NCBI GenBank assembly: GCA_964522095.1
Contig: CAZFSO010000028.1
Coordinates: forward strand, 1-26,505
Direction of reading: 5' to 3'
DNA: 26,505 nucleotides
From: UBA6054 sp964522095
GTDB lineage: Bacteria; Planctomycetota; Phycisphaerae; Phycisphaerales; UBA1924
The translations under genes were made by a program, and so were the position numbers. Under the pieces are notes generated by a model. That model made no database searches and was not told the DNA's origin. It saw only the letters and a list, made by a program, of their open reading frames with translations. Below are positions 1 to 11,160 of this stretch, in pieces (position 1 is the first letter of the stretch; each line of letters starts with the position of its first letter).

Positions 1-218
1 GGGGCGGCGATCAGGGCGTCGGGGATGCCGCCGCGCTGCTCGACGAAGATGTCCAGGGACTGGTCGAGGGCGCGGAGGACGCCCTCGGTGGCGCGGGCGC
101 GGCCGCCCTCGGCGACGGAGGCGGCGACGCCGATGACGATCGCCACGAGCACGCCGATGATGCCGACCACCACCAGGAGTTCGACGAGTGTGAACGCGCT
201 CCGGCGGGATGGGGGCAT
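1..218 (-). CDS. type IV pilin-like / type II secretion pseudopilin (N-terminal part)
   Basis: The gene runs off the left edge; the first 72 residues are visible. They begin MPPSRRSAFTLVELLVVVG, a class III prepilin leader: a short basic stretch, then the F-T-L-V-E-L motif with the glutamate at the position that follows the N-methylated phenylalanine. A hydrophobic helix follows (about residues 11-34), then the start of a soluble helix. Such proteins are cut by a prepilin peptidase and assemble into type IV pili or type II secretion pseudopili; planctomycetes carry many of them. An AAGGAGA Shine-Dalgarno lies just upstream of the ATG. It sits 95 bases downstream of secA on the same strand. 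The class is secure; which pilin or pseudopilin it is cannot be told without the C-terminal part. Confidence 0.85.
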   Translation of the reverse strand, partial: MPPSRRSAFTLVELLVVVGIIGVLVAIVIGVAASVAEGGRARATEGVLRALDQSLDIFVEQRGGIPDALIAA

Positions 219-313
219 GTGGTCTCCTTGATCGGGGGCGTCCGGGGCGTGTCTTGAGATGGTACGGGCGAGGGGCGGGGCGGATCCCGCGCCGGTCCGG
301 GTCGGGGGTTGGG

Positions 314-4414
<4,101 letters not shown>

Positions 4415-4576
4415 GGGGGTGCTTTCGTCGGCCGGTGGGGCGATCGCCCGGACCGGCCCGGGAGGCGTGATGCGGGGCGCCGCCGGCAGGCCGGGGGACG
4501 CCACGTGAGTGCGCTGTGGGAAGGGTGGAGCGCCGCGTCGCGCCCGAGGGCACGCGCAGGCGCAGGCCGGCGGTCG

Positions 4577-4903
4577 TCAGGCGACGCGCGGCGGGGCGAC
4601 CGAGAGCACCCATGCCGACAGGGCCGGCCGGACGGTCAGGCCGGGCGTGCGCGCAAGCAACGCCGAGCGGGGCGCGGGCGCCCAGGTCGGCTCGGGGCGC
4701 AGCGTCCGGGGCTGGGCGATCGCCCGGTCGGAGATCTCACGGATGGCCTGGGCGACCAGGCGGCGGACGCCGGTCCGCTCGAAGGGGTCGGCGCAGGCGG
4801 CCCCCGCCAGGGCTGCGCCGGCCAGCATGATCTGGAACCCCAGCGCCAGCACCACGAGGGCGCCCAGGCCGCCGGGCTCGGGATGTCGGACGGGGCGGGT
4901 CAT
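4577..4903 (-). CDS. hypothetical small membrane protein upstream of secA
   Basis: An open frame of 108 residues starting MTRPVRHPEPGG. It holds one hydrophobic segment (about 12-36, LGALVVLALGFQIMLAGAAL) followed by a soluble part rich in Ala, Arg and Pro. I do not recognise a family. It is on the secA strand, 162 bases upstream of the secA ATG. There is no Shine-Dalgarno, but a TACTTC hexamer lies six bases before the ATG, similar in placement to the -10-like elements of other genes here. In G+C-rich DNA open frames of this size arise by chance, so this is a tentative call. The rest of the 4415-5166 stretch shows no other gene I can support. Confidence 0.4.
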   Translation of the reverse strand: MTRPVRHPEPGGLGALVVLALGFQIMLAGAALAGAACADPFERTGVRRLVAQAIREISDRAIAQPRTLRPEPTWAPAPRSALLARTPGLTVRPALSAWVLSVAPPRVA

Positions 4904-5166
4904 CCAGAGGAAGTATCGTCCGTTCGGGGTGCTGAAGCAACACGGGGGACGGAAACCCGCCGCCGGGGTCGGGGCGGCGGCGCCGCACGGCTCTGATTCG
5001 GGGGATTTCAAGCGGCACGGCACGACGGGTCCGATAGGCTGGGAGCGTCCGTCATCCCCCCACCGCCTTGCTTTCTCCGCCCCCTCCGGCACGCGTGCCC
5101 GGCGGGTGGACGCGGCCCGGCGGCCCGCAACGATCCACCGTGACCCAGCCACCCGAGGAAAACCCC

Positions 5167-5529
5167 ATGCTCGCCACCCGCAAGGCGCTGACCCCCACGC
5201 GTGACTCGATCACCCACAAGTTCACGATCGACCGGCACGAGGGCTACCTGACGATCGGCCTGTACCCCGACGGCACGCCGGGGGAGATCTTCATCAAGAT
5301 CGCCAAGGAGGGCTCGGCCATCTCGGGCATGTGCCAGGCCTTCTGCCGGGCGTTCTCGATCGCGCTGCAGTACGGGCTGCCGGTGGACGAGGCGGTGATG
5401 CGCTTCAAGGGGATGCGCTTCGAGCCGAACGGGACGACCGGCAACCCGGACATCCCCATGGCCGACTCGATCGTGGACTATGTCGCCAAATACATCGAGA
5501 TCGAGTTCGGGTCAGCGCGGCGGGGGTGA
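5167..5529 (+). CDS. stand-alone TSCPD / NrdJ C-terminal-like domain protein
   Basis: A 120-residue protein that matches, almost end to end, the C-terminal region of adenosylcobalamin-dependent (class II, NrdJ) ribonucleotide reductase: SITHKF, HEGYLTIGLYPDGTPGEIF, AKEGSAISG, ALQYGLPVDE, RFEPNGTTGNPDI and SIVDY. No catalytic barrel is attached; the frame begins at ATG 5167 after a GAGGAAA Shine-Dalgarno. The TSCPD signature itself and the C-terminal redox cysteines of full NrdJ are absent; two cysteines remain (MCQAFC). A TAGGCT hexamer at 5035-5040 is a possible -10 element. It may act with a reductase encoded elsewhere or have become independent; the sequence does not say which. The family match is by recall of NrdJ sequences and is strong; the role is unknown. 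Confidence 0.85.
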   Translation: MLATRKALTPTRDSITHKFTIDRHEGYLTIGLYPDGTPGEIFIKIAKEGSAISGMCQAFCRAFSIALQYGLPVDEAVMRFKGMRFEPNGTTGNPDIPMADSIVDYVAKYIEIEFGSARRG

Positions 5530-6498
5530 TCACACCACCCGGTTCGGCGGCTCGCGCCCGGCCAGGATCGCCGCCGCGTTGACCGAGACGACCTCGGCCA
5601 TGGCGGCGCGCCAGCGCTGCTCGGCGCTGCCGATGTGCGGGGTGAGCACGGCCCGCGGGTGGGCGCGGAGGGTCGGGTGGACCTCGGGCTCTTTCTCGAA
5701 GACGTCCAGGCCGACGCCCCAGATGCGGCCCGCGTCCAGCGCCTCGGCCAGGGCGGTCTCGTCGATCACCGGGCCGCGGGCGGTGTTCACGACGACCGCC
5801 GTGGGCTTGAGCAGGGCGATGCGCCCGCGGTTGAGCAGGTGGCGGGTCTCGGGGGTCAGGGGGGTGTGGACGCTGACGGCGTCGGCCTGACGCAGGCCGT
5901 CGTCCAGGTCGAAGCGCTCAGCGCCCAGGGGGGCCATCTCGAACTCCAGGTGGCGGCTGCGGGCGACGTAGCCGATGCGCATGCCGAAGGCCTTGGCCCG
6001 CAGGGCGGTGGCGTAGCCGATGCGCCCGGCGCCGACGACCAGGAGGAGTTTGCCGACCAGGTCCTGGCCCATGAGGTCGGACATGCCCAGCGGGCCGCCG
6101 GCGGGGTAGGCGTCGGAGCGGGCGTAGCGGTCGGCCTCGATCAGGCGTCGGGCGGCGGCGAGCAGCAGCAGGAAGGCGATGTTGGCGGTGCCTTCCGTGA
6201 CGGCGTCGGGCGTGTTGCAGGCGATGACGCGGCGGGCTCGGCAGGCGTCCAGGTCGAAGTTGTCGTAGCCCACGGCGAAGTTGCAGACGCCCCGGAGGGA
6301 CGGGCCGGCCGCCTCGAGCAGTTCGGCGTCAACCCGGTCGGTGAACATGGTGCAGACGACCGACGCGCCCCGGATGAAACGCAGCACCTCGGCGCGCTCC
6401 GGTCGGTCGTCGCCGAGCACGCGGACCTCGGCCCCGGGCACTTCCACCCGGCCGGGGACGGAGCGGGTGACGGCGACGACGGGCAGGGTGGCGTCCAT
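5530..6498 (-). CDS. D-2-hydroxyacid dehydrogenase (glyoxylate/hydroxypyruvate reductase-like)
   Basis: A 322-residue NAD(P)-dependent dehydrogenase of the D-isomer 2-hydroxyacid family, normal in length. It has an N-terminal substrate-binding half (VCNFAVGYDNFDLDACRAR, 71-89), the nucleotide-binding VGAGRIG (155-161), VVNTARGPVID with catalytic Arg241, LDVFEKEP with Glu270, and TPHIGSA with His288. These enzymes reduce 2-oxoacids such as glyoxylate, hydroxypyruvate or phenylpyruvate to D-2-hydroxyacids in the cytoplasm; the overall pattern is closest to glyoxylate/hydroxypyruvate reductases, but the substrate cannot be fixed. Its stop codon abuts that of the convergent TSCPD gene, with TGA and TCA back to back. 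No Shine-Dalgarno is present; TATTCT sits six bases before the ATG, suggesting a leaderless mRNA. Confidence 0.93.
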   Translation of the reverse strand: MDATLPVVAVTRSVPGRVEVPGAEVRVLGDDRPERAEVLRFIRGASVVCTMFTDRVDAELLEAAGPSLRGVCNFAVGYDNFDLDACRARRVIACNTPDAVTEGTANIAFLLLLAAARRLIEADRYARSDAYPAGGPLGMSDLMGQDLVGKLLLVVGAGRIGYATALRAKAFGMRIGYVARSRHLEFEMAPLGAERFDLDDGLRQADAVSVHTPLTPETRHLLNRGRIALLKPTAVVVNTARGPVIDETALAEALDAGRIWGVGLDVFEKEPEVHPTLRAHPRAVLTPHIGSAEQRWRAAMAEVVSVNAAAILAGREPPNRVV

Positions 6499-6504
6499 GC
6501 GGCG

Positions 6505-6510
6505 AGAATA
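6505..6510 (-). promoter_or_regulatory. -10-like hexamer for a leaderless dehydrogenase transcript
   Basis: On the minus strand TATTCT (5/6 match to TATAAT) ends six bases before the ATG at 6498. There is no Shine-Dalgarno, so transcription would start at or next to the start codon. No good -35 is visible. Confidence 0.4.
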
Positions 6511-6602
6511 GGAGTCGGGACGGGGCGGGCGTTTCGCACCGGGCGGTCGTTCGTCGGGCCCGGTCGGGCTGTTCCGAGCGTCGAATTGTGGATAACCGGG
6601 CG

Positions 6603-7331
6603 ATGCGGCTGGTCTGCTGGAACATTCTGCACGGGGGCGGCCCGCGGCGCACGCCGCTGATCGCCCTGCGCCTGTGCGACCTGTCGCCGGACCTCGTCGT
6701 GCTGACGGAGTTCCGGCGCACGACTGGCGGGCAGATCGCCGGGGTGCTGCACGACTGCGGGCTGGTGCACCAGGCGACGACCGGGCCGGCGGCGGGCCGG
6801 AACGGGGTGTTCATCGCGGCGCGGACGCCGCTCGTTCCGGGCGAGCCGGGGCCGGCGGCGTGGGCGTCGAACCGCTGGCTGGACGTGTGGATGCCCGAGG
6901 TCGGCGTGTGGCTGACCGGCGTGCACGCGCCGGACGCGCACCGCTCGGACGCCGGGCGCCTGCAGCGGCAAGCCGCGTTCTGGCAGCATGTTGTGCGGAC
7001 CTGTCGGGCCCGACGCGACGGTTGTCACTTGGTCGCCGGCGACCTGAACGCCGGGCGTCACGGGCTGGACGAGGCCGGTCGGAGTTTCACCGGGCCCGCG
7101 TTTCTTGGCCGGCTGGCCTCGATGGGGTACCGGGACGGGTACCGGCTTCTCAGCCCGAGAGATCGGTCGCCGACGTGGGTGAGCCCGGCGGGTTCGGGCT
7201 TCCGGATCGACGCGGTGTGGGTGTCCGAGGCGATGTCGCGCGGGGTGCGCAGGGCGTGGCACGAGGGCCCGGCGCTGGACTCGGGCGAGTCGGACCACGC
7301 GCCGGTGGTGGTCGATTTCGACTGCGCGTGA
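6603..7331 (+). CDS. endonuclease/exonuclease/phosphatase-family protein (cytoplasmic)
   Basis: A 242-residue protein of the metal-dependent endonuclease/exonuclease/phosphatase fold. Signature residues are visible: CWNILHGG with Asn7, LVVLTEF with Glu36, GVHAPD (His108), AGDLNAG with Asp147 and Asn149, and ESDHAPVVVDF with Asp231 and His232. The fold hydrolyses phosphodiesters or phosphomonoesters with Mg2+; relatives include exonuclease III and many uncharacterised phosphatases, so the substrate is open. There is no signal peptide. The ATG at 6603 is chosen because MRLVCWNIL starts directly at the first beta strand, as is usual; a GTG at 6588 would add five residues. Neither has a clear Shine-Dalgarno. 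It is divergent from the dehydrogenase, with about 100 bases between them. Confidence 0.88.
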   Translation: MRLVCWNILHGGGPRRTPLIALRLCDLSPDLVVLTEFRRTTGGQIAGVLHDCGLVHQATTGPAAGRNGVFIAARTPLVPGEPGPAAWASNRWLDVWMPEVGVWLTGVHAPDAHRSDAGRLQRQAAFWQHVVRTCRARRDGCHLVAGDLNAGRHGLDEAGRSFTGPAFLGRLASMGYRDGYRLLSPRDRSPTWVSPAGSGFRIDAVWVSEAMSRGVRRAWHEGPALDSGESDHAPVVVDFDCA

Positions 7332-7387
7332 GGGCTCGGGGAGCGCCGGGGGCCGAGAAAACCCTGCAAAAATAGATGTTCGCGGCC

Positions 7388-7416
7388 TTGCCGGACCGAA
7401 TCGGGATCGGTAAAAC
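7388..7416 (+). promoter_or_regulatory. candidate promoter for the HU gene
   Basis: TTGCCG and TAAAAC are separated by 17 bases and lie about 55 bases before the HU start codon. Each hexamer matches the sigma-70 consensus at four of six positions. This is a weak but correctly spaced match in otherwise G+C-rich DNA. Confidence 0.35.
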
Positions 7417-7469
7417 TGCGCGGCAGGACACCGCGTCCCTCAGTTTCGAGGAACAGACTGGAGCAAGGA

Positions 7470-7916
7470 ATGGCCAAGAAAGCAGCGAAAAAGACCGCCC
7501 GCAAGACCGCGGGGAAGAAGGCGGCGGCCCGGAAGACCACCGCCCGCAAGAGCACGGCGAAGAAGGCGGCGCCCGCCGCCCGCAAGCCCGGCAGGATCAC
7601 GGCCGCCAAGGACAAGCCCCGCAGCAAGTCCGAGGTCGTCAGCGTGATCGCCGAGAACGCCGGCCTGAGCAAGAAGGAGGTCGCCGCCGTGTTCGACACG
7701 ATGGGCGAGATGATGGCGGCGGACCTGAAGAAGGGCAACGCGGGCGTGTTCAACGTGCCCGGCCTGATGAAGGTCATGGTGGTGCGCAAGCCCGCCACCA
7801 AGGCCCGCAAGGGGATCAACCCCTTCACCAAGGAGGAGACGGTCTTCAAGGCCAAGCCCGCCCGCAACGTCGTCAAGGTCCGCCCGCTCAAGGGCCTCAA
7901 GGACATGGTCGCCTGA
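7470..7916 (+). CDS. HU-family DNA-binding protein with histone H1-like lysine-rich N-terminal tail
   Basis: A 148-residue nucleoid protein. Residues 1-50 are a basic low-complexity tail of KKAAKKTARKTAGKK type, resembling eukaryotic H1 tails and the extended HU proteins of several bacterial groups. Residues about 52-146 form an HU/IHF domain: SKSEVVSVIAENAGLSKKEV, then VFNVPGLMKV and a DNA-binding arm region containing the family motif NPFTKE. Ordinary HU is about 90 residues. It is expected to bind and compact DNA, the tail adding non-specific affinity. The ATG follows a GAGCAAGGA Shine-Dalgarno. A terminator directly follows, so it is probably monocistronic. A DksA-like protein at 22.5 kb has the same kind of tail. 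Confidence 0.93.
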   Translation: MAKKAAKKTARKTAGKKAAARKTTARKSTAKKAAPAARKPGRITAAKDKPRSKSEVVSVIAENAGLSKKEVAAVFDTMGEMMAADLKKGNAGVFNVPGLMKVMVVRKPATKARKGINPFTKEETVFKAKPARNVVKVRPLKGLKDMVA

Positions 7917-7940
7917 TTCGACTTCCCCGCGGATGTCCCC

Positions 7941-7975
7941 ACAAGCCCCGGCGCGTGCCGGGGCTTGTTGTCTTT
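7941..7975 (+). terminator. Rho-independent terminator of the HU gene
   Basis: A perfect 12-bp stem, ACAAGCCCCGGC pairing with GCCGGGGCTTGT around the loop GCGT, begins 24 bases after the HU stop and is followed by the T-rich TGTCTTT. It lies between HU and psuG. Confidence 0.85.
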
Positions 7976-8018
7976 GTGGCGAGCGCGCACGATACCGTTT
8001 CGCGAGGAGCCCTTCAGC

Positions 8019-8903
8019 ATGACCGACGCCACCGCCGCCCGCCTTGGCCCGCACCCCGTCGCGCTCGAATCCACCCTGCTCGTCCACGGCGTGCCGCGGG
8101 AGGCGTGCGCCGAACTTGTCGCGGACCTGGATCGGATCATCCGCGGTCACGGCGCGACCCCCGCGACGGTGGGCGTGCTGAACGGTCGTGCGGTGGTGGG
8201 CATGACGGACGTGGAACTTGCCGAACTGCTCTCGGCCTCGGACGTGCCCAAGGCGAACTCGGGGAACCTCGGCGTGCTGATGCACCGGGGGTCGCACGCC
8301 GCCACGACGGTCAGCGCGACGATGGAACTGGCCGCGGCAGCGGGCGTGCGGGTGTTCGCCACGGGCGGGTTGGGCGGGGTGCACAAGGGCTACGGCCGGC
8401 GGTGGGACGTTTCGGCTGACCTGGGCGCGCTCACCCGGTTCCCTGTGTGCGTCGTCGCCTCGGGGGTCAAGAGCCTGCTCGACGTCGAGGCGACCCGGGA
8501 AATGCTTGAAACGCTCGGGGTTCCCGTGATCGGGTACCGCACGGACCGGTTCCCGGCGTTCTACCTGCGCGAGTCCGCGGCGGGCGTCGATGCGCGCTTC
8601 GACGACGCGGCCGAACTGGCGGGCTTCGTCGATGCCGAACTGTCGCGCACCGGGCGCGGCGTGTTGGTGTGCAACCCAATCCCGGAAGCGGACGAACTCG
8701 ACACCGCGAGCTGGGCGGGGTGGCTCGCGCAGGCCGAACGCCTCGCCGCCGAGGCCGGGGCGCGGGGTCGCGGCGTGACGCCCGCGGTGCTCGGCGCCCT
8801 GCACGGGGTGTCCGGCGGGGCGACCCTGCGGGCGAACCTCGCGCTGGTGCGGTCGAACGCGGACCTGGCCGCCCGGCTGGCGTCGTGCATGGGCGGCCAA
8901 TAA
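8019..8903 (+). CDS. psuG: pseudouridine-5'-phosphate glycosidase
   Basis: A 294-residue enzyme that reversibly splits pseudouridine 5'-phosphate into uracil and ribose 5-phosphate, part of pseudouridine salvage or degradation. Family motifs: VALESTLLVHGVP (Glu17), SDVPKANSGNLG (Lys78), ATTVSATM, VFATGGLGGVHKG, WDVSADL (Asp130), ASGVKSLLD with Lys151, the equivalent of the lysine that forms the imine with ribose 5-phosphate in the E. coli enzyme, then LETLGVPVIGYRTDRFPAFY and VCNPIPEADEL. The ATG at 8019 follows GAGGAG; upstream in-frame sequence overlaps the HU terminator and was excluded. TACCGT at 7993-7998 may be a -10 element. No pseudouridine kinase (psuK) or transporter lies next to it, unlike many psuG loci. 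Confidence 0.93.
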   Translation: MTDATAARLGPHPVALESTLLVHGVPREACAELVADLDRIIRGHGATPATVGVLNGRAVVGMTDVELAELLSASDVPKANSGNLGVLMHRGSHAATTVSATMELAAAAGVRVFATGGLGGVHKGYGRRWDVSADLGALTRFPVCVVASGVKSLLDVEATREMLETLGVPVIGYRTDRFPAFYLRESAAGVDARFDDAAELAGFVDAELSRTGRGVLVCNPIPEADELDTASWAGWLAQAERLAAEAGARGRGVTPAVLGALHGVSGGATLRANLALVRSNADLAARLASCMGGQ

Positions 8904-9133
8904 CCGCCCGGCGACCGAACAGTTCTCGGACGCCCGCGTGGTTTCATCGAACATTGACGCCCGGGACGCCCTCCCGCCGGTCGCGACGCGGGGCCGTCGT
9001 GCTAGGCTTTCCGTGCCGGGCTTTGAGAGATCCCGGCGACCGGGGACGGCGTTCGGTCTGGCCGCGTCCCGGTGCGCTTCGGAGTCGAGAGAGCCGGGGC
9101 CGTCACGCCCCCAAACCCCCTGGAGTAGAGCAG

Positions 9134-10930
9134 ATGCGCCAGCACATCGCGATCGCGGCCCTGGTGGCCGCCACCGGTCTTTCCGTCCCTGCGCTCGCGC
9201 AGGACTCCGTGAGCAGCGGCCTGGGCGGGCTGCCGGGCGACGCGCTGGATCCCTGGGCCCAGGGCTGCGCGGCGTACGTGGTGGACCTGGCGCCCGTTGA
9301 GACCTCGTGGGGCAACGTCTTCGGCGTGGCGCCGCTGCTCAAGTCCAGCCGCACCAGCAGCGAGAACTTCAACTCGCTCGGATCGTCTGTGGCGATCAGC
9401 CCGGACGTTCTGACCGGCTCGACCTTCTCGCGNNNNNNNNNNNNNNNNNNNNNNNNNNNNNNNNNNNNNNNNNNNNNNNNNNNNNNNNNNNNNNNNNNNN
9501 NNNNNNNNNNNNNNNNNNNNNNNNNNNNNNNNGGCGGCACGCTCGACGCGACCGACTGGCTGCTGGCCAACGACGCGACCACCACCACCGTGCCCGCCGG
9601 CATCCCCGCCTCGGTCGCGGGCGGCAACGGCGTGTACGGCGGGCCGAACTTCGACGCCCAGTACGTCTACGGCGCCACGCCCGGGTCGATCTTCAAGACC
9701 CAGGACCACTTCGACGTCGTGACGAACCACCGCGGCTCGCTGGGCGGGACCTCGCACCTGGCGCTGGGCTCGGGCGTCTGGACCTACGCCGTCAACGCCC
9801 AGAACCCGACCACCGGGCTGGCCAACGTCATCAACCTGTTCAGCGTCAACGCGTCGGGCGCCGTGCTGGACGCCAAGGGCTTCACCGTGCCGACGACGGT
9901 GACGGACAACGCCACGGGCTTCACCGTGGTCTACACGCCGAGCATGTACGAGAGCCGTCACCACACCGGGCCGACCGCGTTCCGCGGCGGCGTGGGCACG
10001 GTCGCGGTGGGCAACGACCAGGAGGGGCGCACGCTCATCGCGGCGACGATCCAGGAACTGGGCAACGCCTCGTTCATCTCGCCGCAGATCGTGGTGGGCC
10101 GCTTCGACGACCCCAACGGGCCGGTCGAGTGGACGACCGCCGCGTACATCGACGTCTTCAACCTGTTCACGACCAGCGAGGGCAAGGTGATCCGCGACGA
10201 GAACGGCGTGGCCATTGGCAACCTCGCGCACATGGGGCGCATCCCGAGCGCCCCGCAGGGCCCGAGCATGTCCGCCCCGGCCATCGACTCGGTCGGCAAC
10301 GTGTGGTTCCTGTCGACCGTCGAGTTGTACGGCGAGGGCTTCCAGGGCGCGTCGGCCTTCCGCACGGCGCTGATCCGCGCGGTCTACAACCCGGACAACT
10401 TCAGTTACGACCTCGAACTGGTCCTCAACGTCGCCGACGTGATCGAGGGGCAGAACTCCGGGCTTGACTACCGCCTGAACTTCCTGAGCACCACCACCGG
10501 CAGCGCCACCCCGGCGCCGGAGTCCCTGTGGTCCAGCTCCGTCGCCGACCACGCCTGGAACAACACCCCCACCGCCGGCCTGGACACCGCCGACACGATC
10601 ACCAACGGCGGCGTGATCATCTCCGCCTCGATCATCTACGACACCGACGGCGACGGCCGCTTCAACGACCCCACCAGCAACATCTACAACCCCGCCTGGC
10701 CCGCCGACGAGGCGTACGACGTGGCCATCTACGTCGGTCACTACGGCGACGGCGCGCCCGCCTGCCCCGGCGACTTCAACGACAGCGGCACCGTCGACAT
10801 CTTCGACCTGCTCGGCTTCATCGACGCCTACACCACCGGCAGCATGGCCGCGGACTTCAACAACAGCGGCACCGTCGACATCTTCGACCTGCTCGGCTAC
10901 CTGGACGCCTACAACGCCGGCTGCCCGTAA
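9134..10930 (+). CDS. secreted protein with C-terminal dockerin-like repeats (contains assembly gap)
   Basis: Begins MRQHIAIAALVAATGLSVPALAQ, a typical signal peptide with an A-L-A cleavage site, after a GGAG Shine-Dalgarno. About 500 residues are readable around a 100-N gap; the frame on both sides is coding. The middle (for example VVGRFDDPNGPVEW and PSAPQGPSMSAPAIDS) matches no enzyme I recognise; repeated short beta-type segments suggest an extracellular beta-rich protein. The last 56 residues hold two EF-hand-like loops, DFNDSGTVDIFDLLGFID and DFNNSGTVDIFDLLGYLD, and end GCP. This is the paired dockerin-like module seen on many Phycisphaerae exported proteins (I believe named GC-type dockerin). 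It probably serves in anchoring or sorting; that is inference. A clear terminator follows. Confidence 0.85.
   Translation: MRQHIAIAALVAATGLSVPALAQDSVSSGLGGLPGDALDPWAQGCAAYVVDLAPVETSWGNVFGVAPLLKSSRTSSENFNSLGSSVAISPDVLTGSTFSXXXXXXXXXXXXXXXXXXXXXXXXXXXXXXXXXXGGTLDATDWLLANDATTTTVPAGIPASVAGGNGVYGGPNFDAQYVYGATPGSIFKTQDHFDVVTNHRGSLGGTSHLALGSGVWTYAVNAQNPTTGLANVINLFSVNASGAVLDAKGFTVPTTVTDNATGFTVVYTPSMYESRHHTGPTAFRGGVGTVAVGNDQEGRTLIAATIQELGNASFISPQIVVGRFDDPNGPVEWTTAAYIDVFNLFTTSEGKVIRDENGVAIGNLAHMGRIPSAPQGPSMSAPAIDSVGNVWFLSTVELYGEGFQGASAFRTALIRAVYNPDNFSYDLELVLNVADVIEGQNSGLDYRLNFLSTTTGSATPAPESLWSSSVADHAWNNTPTAGLDTADTITNGGVIISASIIYDTDGDGRFNDPTSNIYNPAWPADEAYDVAIYVGHYGDGAPACPGDFNDSGTVDIFDLLGFIDAYTTGSMAADFNNSGTVDIFDLLGYLDAYNAGCP
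9433..9532. other. assembly gap (100 N) inside the first dockerin-type gene
   Basis: Exactly 100 N, the usual placeholder for a gap of unknown size. The flanks do not overlap each other, so real sequence is missing here. Confidence 0.95.
10772..10897 (+). repeat. two 45-bp direct copies encoding the dockerin-like EF-hand loops
   Basis: Positions 10772-10816 and 10853-10897 differ at one base (G/A, giving FND against FNN) and start 81 bases (27 codons) apart. Each encodes D-F-N-x-S-G-T-V-D-I-F-D-L-L-G. The near identity at DNA level points to recent duplication or homogenisation. The next gene has the same 81-base periodicity (23-bp identical copies at 12388-12410 and 12469-12491). Confidence 0.85.
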
Positions 10931-11005
10931 CCCACGCCCGACCTCCCCGCCCCCCGGGGGCGATCGGCGACGGCCGAACTGATCGGACCAAGCGCCTTCC
11001 AACCG

Positions 11006-11037
11006 AACGCCCGCGCCACCCGGCGCGGGCGTTTCTT
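11006..11037 (+). terminator. Rho-independent terminator after the first dockerin-type gene
   Basis: A perfect 12-bp stem, AACGCCCGCGCC with GGCGCGGGCGTT and loop ACCC, is followed by TCTT. It lies 75 bases after the stop codon and upstream of the next gene's likely promoter. Confidence 0.8.
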
Positions 11038-11058
11038 GTGCACCAGATCGCATAACGC

Positions 11059-11087
11059 CTGACCTCGTCCGGGGTTACGGCTAAACT
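11059..11087 (+). promoter_or_regulatory. candidate promoter for the secreted nuclease-fold gene
   Basis: CTGACC and TAAACT are 17 bases apart, each matching consensus at four of six positions, directly after the terminator and about 75 bases before the ATG at 11161. Confidence 0.4.
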
Positions 11088-11160
11088 TGGGCCCGGCGCA
11101 CCACCCGGCGCCCCTCTCCCCACCCCGACCCTGCCCCGCTTCGGGGACTTCGGAGCCATC

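Noticed and set aside
4438..4725. Two copies of the palindrome GGGCGATCGCCC (4438-4449 and 4714-4725), similar to the cyanobacterial HIP1 octamer.
   Set aside because: About one GCGATCGC is expected by chance in a window of this size and composition, so two copies are not significant.
4415..5166. Search for RNA genes or a riboswitch in the long stretch around the small gene upstream of secA.
   Set aside because: No tRNA-like cloverleaf or conserved riboswitch element was recognised by eye; covariance-model searches could not be run.
7332..7369. Possible hairpin after the nuclease-fold gene (CTCGG...CCGAG).
   Set aside because: The stem is short, the loop long and no T tract follows; not distinguishable from G+C-rich background.
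9002..11053. A 683-codon minus-strand frame opposite the first dockerin-type gene.
   Set aside because: It crosses the N gap, has no recognisable motifs, and mirrors a protein with a clear signal peptide and dockerin repeats.
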